From positions 2,281,561 to 2,345,560 of the forward strand of contig MU006089.1 in the NCBI GenBank assembly GCA_010093705.1: a stretch of DNA of 64,000 nucleotides, in the 5' to 3' direction. The stretch is from Patellaria atrata CBS 101060 (Eukaryota > Ascomycota > Dothideomycetes > Patellariales > Patellariaceae). Shown here one piece after another: positions 25,996-35,753 of this stretch. A program made the translations under genes and the position numbers. The notes under the pieces were generated by a model. That model made no database searches, was not told where the DNA came from, and saw only the letters and a list, made by a program, of their open reading frames with translations. The stretch's first letter is position 1; every line of letters starts with the position of its first letter.

Positions 25996-27520
25996 ATGGC
26001 AAATACTGTAACGATTGGAAAGACCTATTTTGAAGCTTTACTTCGTCGGTAAGTTCTATCTAGGCGAGCTGTGTTGTACAGCGCACGAGGCTAACAACAA
26101 GGGTTCCCAGTGCCGAATTGGTTTGTTCTACACATATATTAAGTATCCTGGCGAACAGTCGATGCTCATATATCATACCGTAGCATGCATCGTCCGACCA
26201 ATTTGATACCCCAGCTTATCATGTACCATTGAGCGTTACCATCTCGAAAGAAGAGCATGATTCTCTTGTAGGCATTCGATGCGCCATACCTTAGCTTCAC
26301 TTAACTGATCTTACATCCTCTATTTTCTAGCTTCAAGCAGCTCGAGAATATTGTATAGCATCATCCAGTCCTCACCGAGCTCGCGTGCTAACGTGTGAAA
26401 CCAAGATATTCTCCGAAACGCATTGTTCCGCGGTGGTCTTGACGCTGAGACTTTGAACACTTTGATTGCAGGCGAGAGCGGTAACAATGATGTTTCTCAA
26501 GCACAACCAAATGGTATAACGGAGGCAGCTCCACCTGTGACCTTACGAGAGAGCTCCTCGAGGAATGGAACCTCCTATGGCGTCCAAAATGTTCGTGACC
26601 GCACAATCATGGGAGGTGAATACCAATGGAGATCAGGGCATCGTGAGAGGCGGGATTATAGCTCTGGAATGACAACAGGCCCTTCCGATTCCGTGGATAA
26701 CGAAGATCGCGAAGTTGAGCATCATAGCAATGGAAACCGCCGCACGCAAATTCCCCGAAGCGAGCAACGCACGCTACTATTCTCTAATCTTGGAGAAAGA
26801 ACAACACATAAAGATATAGTGGCCCTTATTCGAGGCGGTAGATTGCTTGAAGTCTATGTACGCAACGATAAAACAGCTACTGTGTCATTCGTGGAAGGCG
26901 CTCAAGAATTTTTACAATACGCAAAGAAGAACGATTTCTATGTACATTCAAAAAGAGTAAGTCTTTTTCTGAGATTTATCATTTATCGCTCGCCCAAGCT
27001 CACGACATAATAGTTAGAAGTACGCTGGAATGACCGCCAATTCCATGTTCCAGGTCATGTTGCTAGCAAAATTGGTATTGGTGCAACGAGGAACATAGTA
27101 ATCTACGGAGGTGCATCCAAGCTCAATGAGCAGATGATACGTGAAGACCTCGACCATATCCATAATTTGGTTGTCATTGAAGTAGAATTCAAGGACGGAA
27201 ATGTGTACATCTCAACGAACTCGATCCACAACTCATTGTTCGCTAGAACATGTATGATGTCACGTACAACCTATAAAGGCCTGAAAATTGAATGGTATCC
27301 CGACGAGTGTGCAGCTCCAATTCCAAAGAGTCCATCATTTACTCGACGGGAACCGGTGCCAGTCACAAAATCGAGACGGATTTCCTCATCGTTCACCAAT
27401 CGGTTCGGCCTATTAAACATAGATGGGACCGATGAGGGATCATCTGATGATGAGGATGATCTCATGTCTAGCCATGGTGTAGGACTGGGCCGTTGGGCTG
27501 ATACCAGTATTGTAGCTTGA
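25996..27520 (+). CDS. RNA-binding protein with two RRM domains (fungal Nrd1-like)
   Basis: Likely an mRNA-binding regulator. The C-terminal half resembles the fungal negative regulator of differentiation family. Six exons (25996-26048, 26111-26120, 26184-26267, 26331-26352, 26406-26956, 27014-27520) join in phase to 408 residues. The tiny exons were placed because together they give a coherent N-terminus (MANTVTIGKTYFEALLRRAEL, VTISKEEHDSLLQAAREYY, NALFRGGLDAETLNTL). RRM1 is about residues 163-235 (RTLLFSNLGERTTHKDI; degenerate RNP1 ATVSFVEG). RRM2 is about 250-330 (NIVIYGGASKLNEQMIREDL, then NVYISTNSIHNSLFARTCM). A basic/Ser tail with an acidic SSDDEDD patch follows. Two exons of 10 and 22 bases are unusual and need transcript support. 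The short name Nrd1 is by similarity only; the S. pombe protein has four RRMs. Confidence 0.85.
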
Positions 27521-27942
27521 TTCCTTGCTTACAATGTTCTAGTCCTACATCAGCGCACGAAGTAGTTCCAGTTGATGCAATGATTTATCGTTCTCCGTCG
27601 AGAGTGTGCGCACATACTCGAACCGATACTAAAAACTCATACGGATCACTGCTTCTTTTCAAGTTGATAACTTTTTCTTCGAAGGTTAAGGGGCTCTTTT
27701 TTTTATGTTAAAATGCCTCAGCGTCAAGACAGTTGCAGGAATAACTGGGTATGAAATTTACGAAAAGTAGTACTTCGTTTTGGGCATCTCGATTGAGTTG
27801 GAATTTCCGTTTGGCTTGTACTGATACCCCAGTCGTTTTCATGAGTGTATTCAGCCAGCGTTTCTTATGCTTTTTTTTTTTAAAAAAAAAGATCTGAGCA
27901 TGGTAGTTTTGCATATTCTGTATCTCAGTCCTAAGAACTCTT
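27521..27942. other. Convergent 3' flanks with a T11-A9 block
   Basis: Short space between the stop codons of the RRM protein and the nitrilase-like enzyme. It contains a homopolymer palindrome, T11 followed directly by A9 (27871-27890), plus a T7 run near 27700. No gene. Confidence 0.7.
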
Positions 27943-29050
27943 TTACAGTTTCTCTTTTCGACTATGCCGGTAGTCATAATGCCAGTCATGTCGTGCTAAA
28001 TCTGCTCTAACTTGATAGTTTCTTTCTGCATCTTCTAATATTTGCAAGTCAAGATCCACAACAGCTATACCTTCTGCAGCACTTCCTAGTCTTACCAAGG
28101 GCCCAACCAAGGGAACAACGACTTGCGAGAGTCCAGCGTATCCTCGACCTGGGGGACCTCCACCGTTGGCGAAGATTATTGCTAAATTACCGTTATTAAG
28201 TATACGTTCAAGGGGAAGGGAGGGACATAAGTGACTCTTTGAAACTTACCACATGTGTTCTCATATGTTCTAGCTGTTAATGTGCTGTCCAAGAAGAGCG
28301 CCTCAGCTGAAGGGTTTCGAGCAAGCCCTTCGGGTATGCAATCGTTCAGTGTCCCTACACGCAATGAGCGCCGAACAGTGACACAGGGTGATTTCTAATC
28401 CGTACAAAAGGTAGGAATGATTATGATTTTCGCTCCCTGAGCAATCAATTCTCTGAATGCTTCGGGAAATGCGAGATCCCAACATATCAACATTCCCACC
28501 TTTCCCAAGGGTGTATCAAATACTTCGTGAACATCTCGTCCGCTACTAGTGAGATGTTCCCTTTCAGGGAGCCAGAGATTCTTCTTTACATATTTCCCTA
28601 TGATTTCTCCATCATTGTTGATAAAGTACGCGACATTCAACAGTTTGTCTTCATTTTTATCCGCATCCTTATGACGTTCAACGATAGTGCCGGGAACGAT
28701 ACAGATCTTGAGCTCTTTAGCCAAGGATTTGTAGGAAGAGAGATACTTCTGCCATTGATCGCAGGCAGGGAGAAATTTGGGATCTTTTGGCACCCAGTTT
28801 GTAAGATGGTATTCTGGAAGAACAGCGAGCTCGCACCCTTGAGTTGCTGCTGAGCGGATGAAAGCACAGGCGCGCTGATGATTGGATTCTAGTTGCAGAG
28901 GCTGGATATCACATCATTCTTCAGTATAGTTAAAGTATAGTAGTTACACATTCCGAGCAATATCATCTACGCGGAGTTGAGGTGCTGTATGGGTATTGCG
29001 CTGACCTTGCAATGAAGCTGTATCACCGCCACTTTGTGGATCGGAGGCAT
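27943..29050 (-). CDS. Carbon-nitrogen hydrolase (nitrilase superfamily)
   Basis: Hydrolyses a C-N bond of a nitrile, amide or carbamoyl compound; the substrate is not evident. Four exons (29006-29050, 28406-28901, 28250-28354, 27943-28181) give 294 residues, typical of single-domain amidases. The first exon (MPPIHKVAVIQLHCK) was joined over a 104-base intron to PLQLESNHQRACAFIRSAA, restoring the family's first strand and helix. The catalytic triad is present: Glu45 in LAVLPEYHL, Lys122 in YVKKNLW and Cys155 in LICWDLAFPEAFREL. The motif IIIIPTFW is formed across the second splice junction. The C-terminus (FANGGGPPGRGYAGLSQVVVPL ... DLDLQILEDAERNYQVRADL) matches the family's closing strand and helix. 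No signal peptide, so probably cytosolic. It shares a 286-base divergent promoter with eIF3 subunit l. Confidence 0.9.
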
Positions 29051-29336
29051 ATTAAAAGTAAATCTATAGTAAATTTTCCAATCAGAAGATGTTCCTTGGA
29101 CAGTATACAATATACACTCCCCAAATGCCCGTCATATAGCTCTCACCATCCCGTCGAATTGCGGAGGTGAGCATTGACCGAATTCGAGGGGTCAAAAAGT
29201 TCACGCACGTAACCGAAGCGAGAATTTCCACAACGGAACATCAACCCACCAACACCTTAAACAGAGCCGCAGGACCACCTTTTCACCCATTTCCTTACAT
29301 AATTGGGACGTTTTCGATACGGAAAGTGAACTCATC
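29051..29336. promoter_or_regulatory. Divergent promoter, nitrilase-like / eIF3l
   Basis: 286 bases between start codons. CTCACC (29142-29147) and its inverse GGTGAG (29166-29171) form arms around an 18-base centre. No TATA box placed with confidence. Confidence 0.4.
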
Positions 29337-30890
29337 ATGAGTTTGCGTCAACCGTACCAGGCCGATGGCGGCGTCAGGAACTTCAAGGACGATGATTCAG
29401 ATGTCGAAGAGGAGGCATTAGTGAATGACTATAGGGAGCAGGTTCGATATGAAGATGGCATGGATGATTTAGACAGGACAATTTCTCTCGGAGGTTCAAG
29501 TCAACAGGATATATCAGCACAGTTAGCGGCTGCGGCGACACCGTTAGAGTTCCAGGCGACCTTGGAGACGAAGTTTGCGAGTTACGATAACTATTGCAGT
29601 TTGTTCCATTACATATTGAATTCAGAAGGACCTGTAGATTTAGAGGCACCATCTGTAGGTCTTAGTCAAGTATCCAAAATTGAGAAATGTGCTGATTCAT
29701 TTCTATAGTATTTCTGGGCCTGGGATGTCATCGACGAGTTCATATACCAGTTCAACAGCTTCTGCAGCTACAGACAACGGGTAGCACTCAAAGCAGATAA
29801 TGAGGAGGAGATTCAACTATTGCGAGACGCTCCCAATACCTGGGGCTGCTACAGCGTCCTCAACGTTCTATACTCACTCATCCAACGCTCACAAATCAGC
29901 GAACAACTGGCAGCAATGCAGCGCGGCGAAGACCCAGCCCAATTTGCAGGAGAATACGGCAACCGCCCTCTCTACAAAATGCTAGGCTACTTCTCCATCA
30001 TCGGCCTGCTCCGCGTACACTGTCTCCTCGGCGACTTCAGCCTCGCTCTCAAAACCCTCGACGACATCGAGCTGAACAAGAAAGCTATGTTCGCGCGCGT
30101 CATGGCCGCCCACTTCACGACGTACTACTACGTCGGCTTCTCCTACATGATGATGCGCCGCTACGCCGATGCGATCCGCATGTTCAGCCACATCCTCGTC
30201 TACGTGAGCCGGACCAAGAACTTCCAGAAGAACGCACAGTACGACTCCATCACGAAGCGCAACGACCAGATGTACGCCCTCATCGCCATCTGCGTCGCTT
30301 TCCACCCCACCCGCCTCGACGACACCATCCACACCGCCCTGCGCGAGAAGTACGGCGAGCAGTTCACCCGCATGCAGCGCGGTGGACCCGAGTCCCTGCC
30401 CCTCTTCGAGGAACTCTTCCGCAACGCCTGCCCGAAGTTCATCAGTCCCACCCCGCCCGATTTCGATAATCCCCAGATTAACGTCGACCCCGTGGAACAC
30501 CACCTTGCCATCTTCATGGACGAGGTCAAGAACAACATGTGGTCGCCCACCGTGAAGAGCTACCTGAAACTATACACGACTATGGACCTGAAGAAGCTCG
30601 CCGGCTTCTTGGAGGTCGAGCCGGACAAGTTGCGCAATTGGCTGCTCGTAAATAAGCAGAGGAGCAGGCAGGTGCGGTGGGGTGAGGGCGGCTTGTTGGA
30701 TGGTGAGGTCGTCAATAGCAGTGATTTGGACTATGCTTTGCAAGTGGTAAGCTTCAAAATTTCGCGTTATCGTTCCTCGGGATAAACATATGCTGATTAT
30801 ATTAACCAGGACCTAATCCATGTCTCCGAAGCGAAGGTCGGCAGGAGACTCGTGGATTGGTATCTGCGAAACCTGGCGCGGACGTACTAA
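29337..30890 (+). CDS. EIF3L: Translation initiation factor eIF3 subunit l
   Basis: PCI-domain subunit of the eIF3 octameric core, which binds the 40S ribosomal subunit and promotes pre-initiation complex assembly. Baker's yeast lacks it but most filamentous fungi have it. Three exons (29337-29654, 29709-30746, 30810-30890) give 478 residues, the usual size. The acidic N-terminus (DDDSDVEEEALVNDYREQVRYEDG) is followed by LEFQATLETKFASYDNYCSLFHYIL and, across the first junction, WAWDVIDEFIYQFNSFCSYRQR. Helical repeats follow (LLRVHCLLGDFSLALKTLDDIEL, YYYVGFSYMMMRRYADAIRMF). The PCI winged helix covers about residues 330-460 (KSYLKLYTTMDLKKLAGFLEVE), and VSEAKVGRRLVDWYLRNLART closes the protein. 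The second exon is markedly G+C-rich, ending most codons in C or G, unlike the first. Confidence 0.95.
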
Positions 30891-31399
30891 ACGATTTCTC
30901 TTTCTTCCTTTCTTTCAAGTTTCAAAAAAGCCCTTCTTCGTGCATGGGTTTCCGCTCCGTGCGGTTGAAAAGGGGCACGTCAACGGCGTAATGTAGTTGT
31001 TAGCATTGCATGAATGACTAGGACGTAGTTTATTACAAAAACATTAGAGTAACGATTCACGGTTCATATAGACGGTGGAACGAGAATTCAGAATCAGATA
31101 GTTGGTTGATTCTACCCTCAGCCCCATGACTGAGGCCCGTAATTACGTTTACCCATTTAGAGATCATCTATGTACAGTACAACCGGCGAACTTCTTCGCA
31201 GCGATGTTCGCAGTAGGAAATATAATAGAAAGAAAAAAGAATAGGAAAAGCCCAGCTGGGGGTGGTATCATCGACGACGGAGACCCAAGACCAATAATAA
31301 AAAAGTAAAGGAAAAGGAAAATATAAAGAAAGAAAAGATCCCTTATCCCTTCACGCCCGTGTCGTGCACTCCAAATGCCTTGACCATACTCATACCCCA
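30891..31399. other. Convergent 3' flanks of eIF3l and the Ser/Pro-rich gene
   Basis: No gene seen. A-rich on the plus strand between 31210 and 31340, consistent with the 3' region of the minus-strand gene. Confidence 0.6.
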
Positions 31400-33544
31400 T
31401 CATCGTTCAGCAGTCTCCATCTTATCGACCCTCCTCGTAGCCCAAATAACAACACCACCAACGACCTTGAAAACAACAGTAAGTATGAGCACAACAGCTT
31501 TGGCCCCGAACTTGACAACCGTGAACACCATCCTCGTGACACCAGGTAACTCATGCTCACCCTCGGTCTTCTTCTCCTTCTCCTTTTTCTCCCCAGGCAT
31601 CATCATCTCGATATCCATTTCCCTCACCTTCTCCTTTCCCTTCAAACTCCCCTGCCGCCACCACCCTTTGCCCTTCTCCTTAGGTGAGGCAGTCGCGCTC
31701 CCCAGCGTCGGGCTCGACTTGGAAGAAGCCTTGCTCCGGGCAGCGGGGGACGAGGACCGCGACGGCGGCGCGAGGAAGACGAGTCGGGGATCGACGCCGC
31801 GCTTGCTCTCCGCGACCGCGACGCTGAGAAGCGTCGCCACCGCAACGTCAATGAGATGCGGGTTCCCCAGATGTCTGAGCCCCGCCGCCTCAAGCGTCAA
31901 CATGCCGCCGTTCGCGAAGTCGAGTTTAGCCAGGACGGCGTCCTCAGCGGGCGTAATTGCATGGCTGGCGTTCCCGGGGATGGAGGAAAAGGGGTTAGCG
32001 AAGGGGTTGAGGAGATAAATTTTCCCCGACGCGTTGGCGCTGTGGGCGTAGGGCGATGAGGGACCCATGCTGGATGCGAAACCGCGGGATACGTCGCCTT
32101 CGACGGTGATAGGGAAGAAGCCGAGGGTCGGGTGTTGGAGCATGTATTGGCCGACGCCTGATGGGGAGGAGCCGCGCGTCCAGACGAGGTCGCAGCATTC
32201 CTTCTCTGCGGCTTCGCGGACCGCGTTTTCGGCGAGGCGCTGGGCAGCTGGGGATGTGGCGTCGGGATCAAATTGGGCGATGGAGTGAGCGGCGGGAGAT
32301 TGGGCGGCTGCGTCGAGGGCGGCGAGGGCGGCGAGTTTGGGGTATATGGTCGTTATTAAGATGGATTGGCCTTCATCAATGATGTCGTGAGATATTGATG
32401 GGGGAGGCGGTGGAGAAACGGTTAGGTGAGCGGTCGGAAGAGATTGTTGCTGGTTGGGGTGTTTGCGATGAATGAGCACTTCGGCGTGGTTGGATTCCAT
32501 GTTTTCGGAGTCAGTAGGACGCTTGGTGGATTGAGCGAGTGTGTAGAAGGGTTCTGATGCGGAAGGACCAAAAGATATGGATTTGTCGGACGTTTGGGAT
32601 GAGCTTGAGCTAGCGGGATCTGACGACCGATGCATAGCGAGTGTATATGTCCTAGGAGCATATTGTGATCCTTGACCGTTTGCTGCATCCCATAGGCTGC
32701 CCAGTTCGTTGGCGGGTGTGGAGTAAGGAGGTGCTGAAGTGCTAGGAACCGGCGCTGGGGAATAAGTTGGGCGGCTGATTTTGTTCATAGGGATTTGAAG
32801 ATTCGGAAGAGCATGCATGGGTCGATACTCTTGATGGGATAATGGCAGATTAACATTATATGTAGGGAAGATAGACCGCATTATAGCGGGTTCTGAGGCC
32901 TGAATAGGAGACGTGTCGGTAAGAACACCATTTTGATACACCAACGTGGGAGCATCCGAGAAAGCAGGAGATACCATACGAGCACGATCAACTGGAGAGA
33001 AGGTCGATTGAGTATCTGAGAATGCAGGAGAAGCAGCGCGATTCCTATCAGGAGACAGATATGTCTGTGTCGTTTCCGATGTAGCTGGGGAAACGAAGTG
33101 ATTGGGGTTAGGAGACACATTTGTTTGGATCGTAGCTAATGGTGATACCGCTCGTGGAGGTAAAGCTGGTGTAATAGATCGACTCTGCGGAGGAGGGAAT
33201 GCTGGCGATACAGATCGACTTTGTGGAGGGTGTGATACTGGAGAAGGTGCTCGACTCGCCCTGCTTGCTGATCTCTGTGGTGGGGAAAAGTTCGAATATG
33301 CTTGTGGTGGTGTGCTTGCGGTGTGTGCTCTTTCAGGGGAAGCAATAACTGGAGAATTCGGTGCCGAAGAGACATGAATTACTAATTCATGGAAGTCGGC
33401 CGGCGCCTTCGCATGCTCCATCTTTTCCATAATAGGTTCCGGATGGGCTGGCCTGAACGGATTCGTCCTGCGACTCGTCGTTCGTTGGGGCCATTTTTGA
33501 GGGGTAGGAAACAATTGCAATTGAGGTCCTGATCCTGATGCCAT
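31400..33544 (-). CDS. Ser/Pro-rich protein with C-terminal hydrophobic segment, function unknown
   Basis: One uninterrupted ATG-initiated exon of 714 residues; I do not recognise the family. Residues 1 to about 385 are disordered and carry a spaced array of serine-proline units (SVSPAFPP, SITPALPP, AVSPLATI, FVSPATSE, AASPAFSD, MVSPAFSD) resembling a multi-site target of proline-directed kinases. A folded-looking middle (about 400-590) has Ala-rich helices (AALAALDAAAQSPAAHSIAQF, AENAVREAAEKECCDLVW), LQHPTLGFFPITVEG and an Ala/Leu-rich helical segment. A basic, Lys-rich linker (about 620-665) leads to a hydrophobic stretch VVKFGAKAVVLILTVVFKVVGGVVIWATRR near the end. That order suggests a tail-anchored or membrane-attached protein facing the cytosol (inference). 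G+C is high in the part coding for the middle domain. Confidence 0.8.
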   Translation of the reverse strand: MASGSGPQLQLFPTPQKWPQRTTSRRTNPFRPAHPEPIMEKMEHAKAPADFHELVIHVSSAPNSPVIASPERAHTASTPPQAYSNFSPPQRSASRASRAPSPVSHPPQSRSVSPAFPPPQSRSITPALPPRAVSPLATIQTNVSPNPNHFVSPATSETTQTYLSPDRNRAASPAFSDTQSTFSPVDRARMVSPAFSDAPTLVYQNGVLTDTSPIQASEPAIMRSIFPTYNVNLPLSHQEYRPMHALPNLQIPMNKISRPTYSPAPVPSTSAPPYSTPANELGSLWDAANGQGSQYAPRTYTLAMHRSSDPASSSSSQTSDKSISFGPSASEPFYTLAQSTKRPTDSENMESNHAEVLIHRKHPNQQQSLPTAHLTVSPPPPPSISHDIIDEGQSILITTIYPKLAALAALDAAAQSPAAHSIAQFDPDATSPAAQRLAENAVREAAEKECCDLVWTRGSSPSGVGQYMLQHPTLGFFPITVEGDVSRGFASSMGPSSPYAHSANASGKIYLLNPFANPFSSIPGNASHAITPAEDAVLAKLDFANGGMLTLEAAGLRHLGNPHLIDVAVATLLSVAVAESKRGVDPRLVFLAPPSRSSSPAARSKASSKSSPTLGSATASPKEKGKGWWRQGSLKGKEKVREMDIEMMMPGEKKEKEKKTEGEHELPGVTRMVFTVVKFGAKAVVLILTVVFKVVGGVVIWATRRVDKMETAER

Positions 33545-34698
33545 GACGATTGAATATCAAGAAACGCAACTTTGAAAGAGATACTTTAATGAGAAGAAAA
33601 TAAGGAAAGGAATTCGTCAAAGAAACCTCAGATCAAACTCGAGAGAGACGACGGAAAGGAACACACACCTACAAAAATTGATAGTATGGGACATTGCTAT
33701 CGATATAAACTACTGTGCAAGGCAGAGTTTCCATCGGGAGTAGTGGCATGGTCTCCAGCTCGGGCCGCCAGAAATCAATAGCGGTTGCACGGGTGGTCGC
33801 CGCTTGGCTTTTGCACAGACGAACAGTAGTAAAGAAACATTCTGGCCTACATGGGAGGAAGAAATGGGGCGGTTCTAGGACGAATATCGAGCTGGTTGTT
33901 TATGTGGCCAACACTTAAGCGCCCATGGCTGTAAACATCTCTTGGCGTTTGCGCAACTCTCTAAGCGCCCACCATATAAAGCCTGCAGTCCGGCCTTCTG
34001 GAATCATTCTGATTTGTTGATCAATATGAACATTGATCGAGAACAAGGGAATCTGCCATGCGAGCATCTCTATCCCTTCTATCCTATGCCGTTGTTGTGA
34101 TAGAGGCTCGCAGAGGCACCTGCATAAACGTCCGGGAATCTGGATGGTTGAAAGATGGGAAGACTTGCAGTCGCGGAGAATGTTTCTATCAGCTCGTGGC
34201 ACTTAGTCGGCACAGCACGTGAGGTAGAACTATCTGACTGAAAGGTTTTTTCTTTCTCTCGTATTGACATGATAATGAGTGAGGTCCAAAAATCCATAGC
34301 ATAACCCGTACGGTGTGAGGAGGACAATTACATCGATGGGACGAGAGCGAAAATTTAAACTTTATAACAATATAACTAGAATACTCGTTCTATCACTAGA
34401 CTCGAATAAATAATAACGAGACGGAAAAGAAAGAGATGAAAGATATTGAAAATGTTGAAGTCCTCCGATTAAGGGGATGCTGGGATAAGAGAAACACGTC
34501 AAACCGACCAAACATGGCATTCACGCGTTAGTTCTACCAATGACGTAGACACTATGTAGCTCAAAGCTCCATCATCATAAAGCTACATTTCCCACAACAA
34601 ACTCTCCTTCATCCATCTCCCCAACCCATAACTCAAACTCCAATCCAACCCAGAAATCCATCAGCAAACTAAAAACCAAAACCAAAACCAAAACCACA
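33545..34698. other. Divergent intergenic region
   Basis: Separates the starts of the Ser/Pro-rich protein (-) and the small mitochondrial-type protein (+). Minus-strand frames at 33915-34327 show no family resemblance. The last 150 bases before 34699 are C/A-rich, a typical fungal leader. Confidence 0.5.
34672..34695 (+). repeat. (AAAACC)x4 directly before a start codon
   Basis: Four perfect copies of a six-base unit end three bases before the ATG at 34699, so they lie in the 5' untranslated region. This may reflect replication slippage in a C/A-rich leader; any effect on initiation is unknown. Confidence 0.85.
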
Positions 34699-35331
34699 AT
34701 GTCCACCCTCCGCCTAACCCTCCGCAGCCACCCCTTCCGCCCCTTCCTCACAACCCCTTCTCGGACCCTCTACCCCCCAACCCGCCGCCTCGCCTCCTCC
34801 GACTACGGCAGCGGCAGCGGCGACCCCACAGCCGAAAAACCCCAAAAGCAAGGCCGCAACCCGTCCGAATCGCTCGAGCACCCCGGTCCCCCTCCCCCCA
34901 AAGTCGGTCAAAAGTCTTCAGAAAACAGCTCCTCGGGTTCCTCCAACACGGACTCCTCGAAAACCACTTCCTCAACCTCGACCGACGCGTCGAAGCAGAA
35001 GCGGTCGTTTTCGACGAGTGCGGGGAGGTGGGGTAGGGATAAGACGCAGGCGACTGACGGAAAGGGGGAGAAGGCGCCGCAGCCGAAGATTCTGCATGAT
35101 AGTCCGCCGAGTGGGGAGGGTCAACCGGAGGATGTGAGGAGGCATAATGAGGAGATGGAGAAGAGGAGTGAGAGAGCTTATGAGGGGGTCGAGAATGATG
35201 ATACGAAGAATGATAAGGTGGGGAGGGGGTTTTGGTCGGGTGAGTAGCGTTCATTTTTTTTAAAAAAAAATTTTGGTGGATTATATGACTGATTTGATAT
35301 AGGTCAAGGTGGTACGGATAGGGAACCGTGA
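34699..35331 (+). CDS. Small Ser-rich protein, probable mitochondrial import signal
   Basis: Function unknown. Two exons (34699-35239, 35303-35331) give 189 residues. Splicing at a GTGAGT donor replaces a premature stop with GQGGTDREP, an ending I associate with small fungal proteins of this type. The first 35 residues (MSTLRLTLRSHPFRPFLTTP...) are basic, hydroxylated and free of acidic residues, as in matrix-targeting presequences. A second RSFSTSAGRWGR motif near residue 101 resembles a typical presequence processing region. The rest is disordered, rich in Ser, Lys and Glu (HNEEMEKRSERAYEGVENDD). No domain or membrane segment. The single intron contains a T8-A9-T4 block. Location in mitochondria is inferred from composition only. 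Confidence 0.7.
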
Positions 35332-35753
35332 GTGTGCCTTGGTGAGGTACGGTGGGTCCTGCAGAAAACTGATCAGACGGAGAGAATTGTGTCCGCGTGA
35401 GAGAGCATCTGTACTATAGCATTATGGAGTTGAAAATGGACATTATATTTCAGTCCAAGGTCAATACTGATATCGGAACTGCAACGAAACGTCAGTTATG
35501 AGATTGTGATATGCTCGAAATGTATCCTTATACCACGGTCAGAATACCATAAGCCCATGGAAGGCAATTGATGCAGCATCTCAATCTTAAGTGCGGACAT
35601 CAGAACAGGAAGGATATTCAACAGAGCTACTATTCTTGTACCATTCATCAAGTAGTGAAGTCCTAGTAAAGAGTGCCTTCCATGATCAATAGTCCTCCAT
35701 GTTCAAAACCATAATCCAAGACCTCATACTCCACGCTTACAAGAGCCCGACCC
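35332..35753. other. Convergent 3' flanks
   Basis: No gene or striking element between the small mitochondrial-type protein and the sugar transporter stop codons. Confidence 0.6.

Noticed and set aside
29982-30503. 173-codon minus-strand frame rich in Val, Glu and Gly
   Set aside because: Antisense to the G+C-rich eIF3l exon; compositional artefact.
31359-32018. 219-codon plus-strand frame
   Set aside because: Antisense to the Ser/Pro-rich gene, whose single long exon explains the region better.
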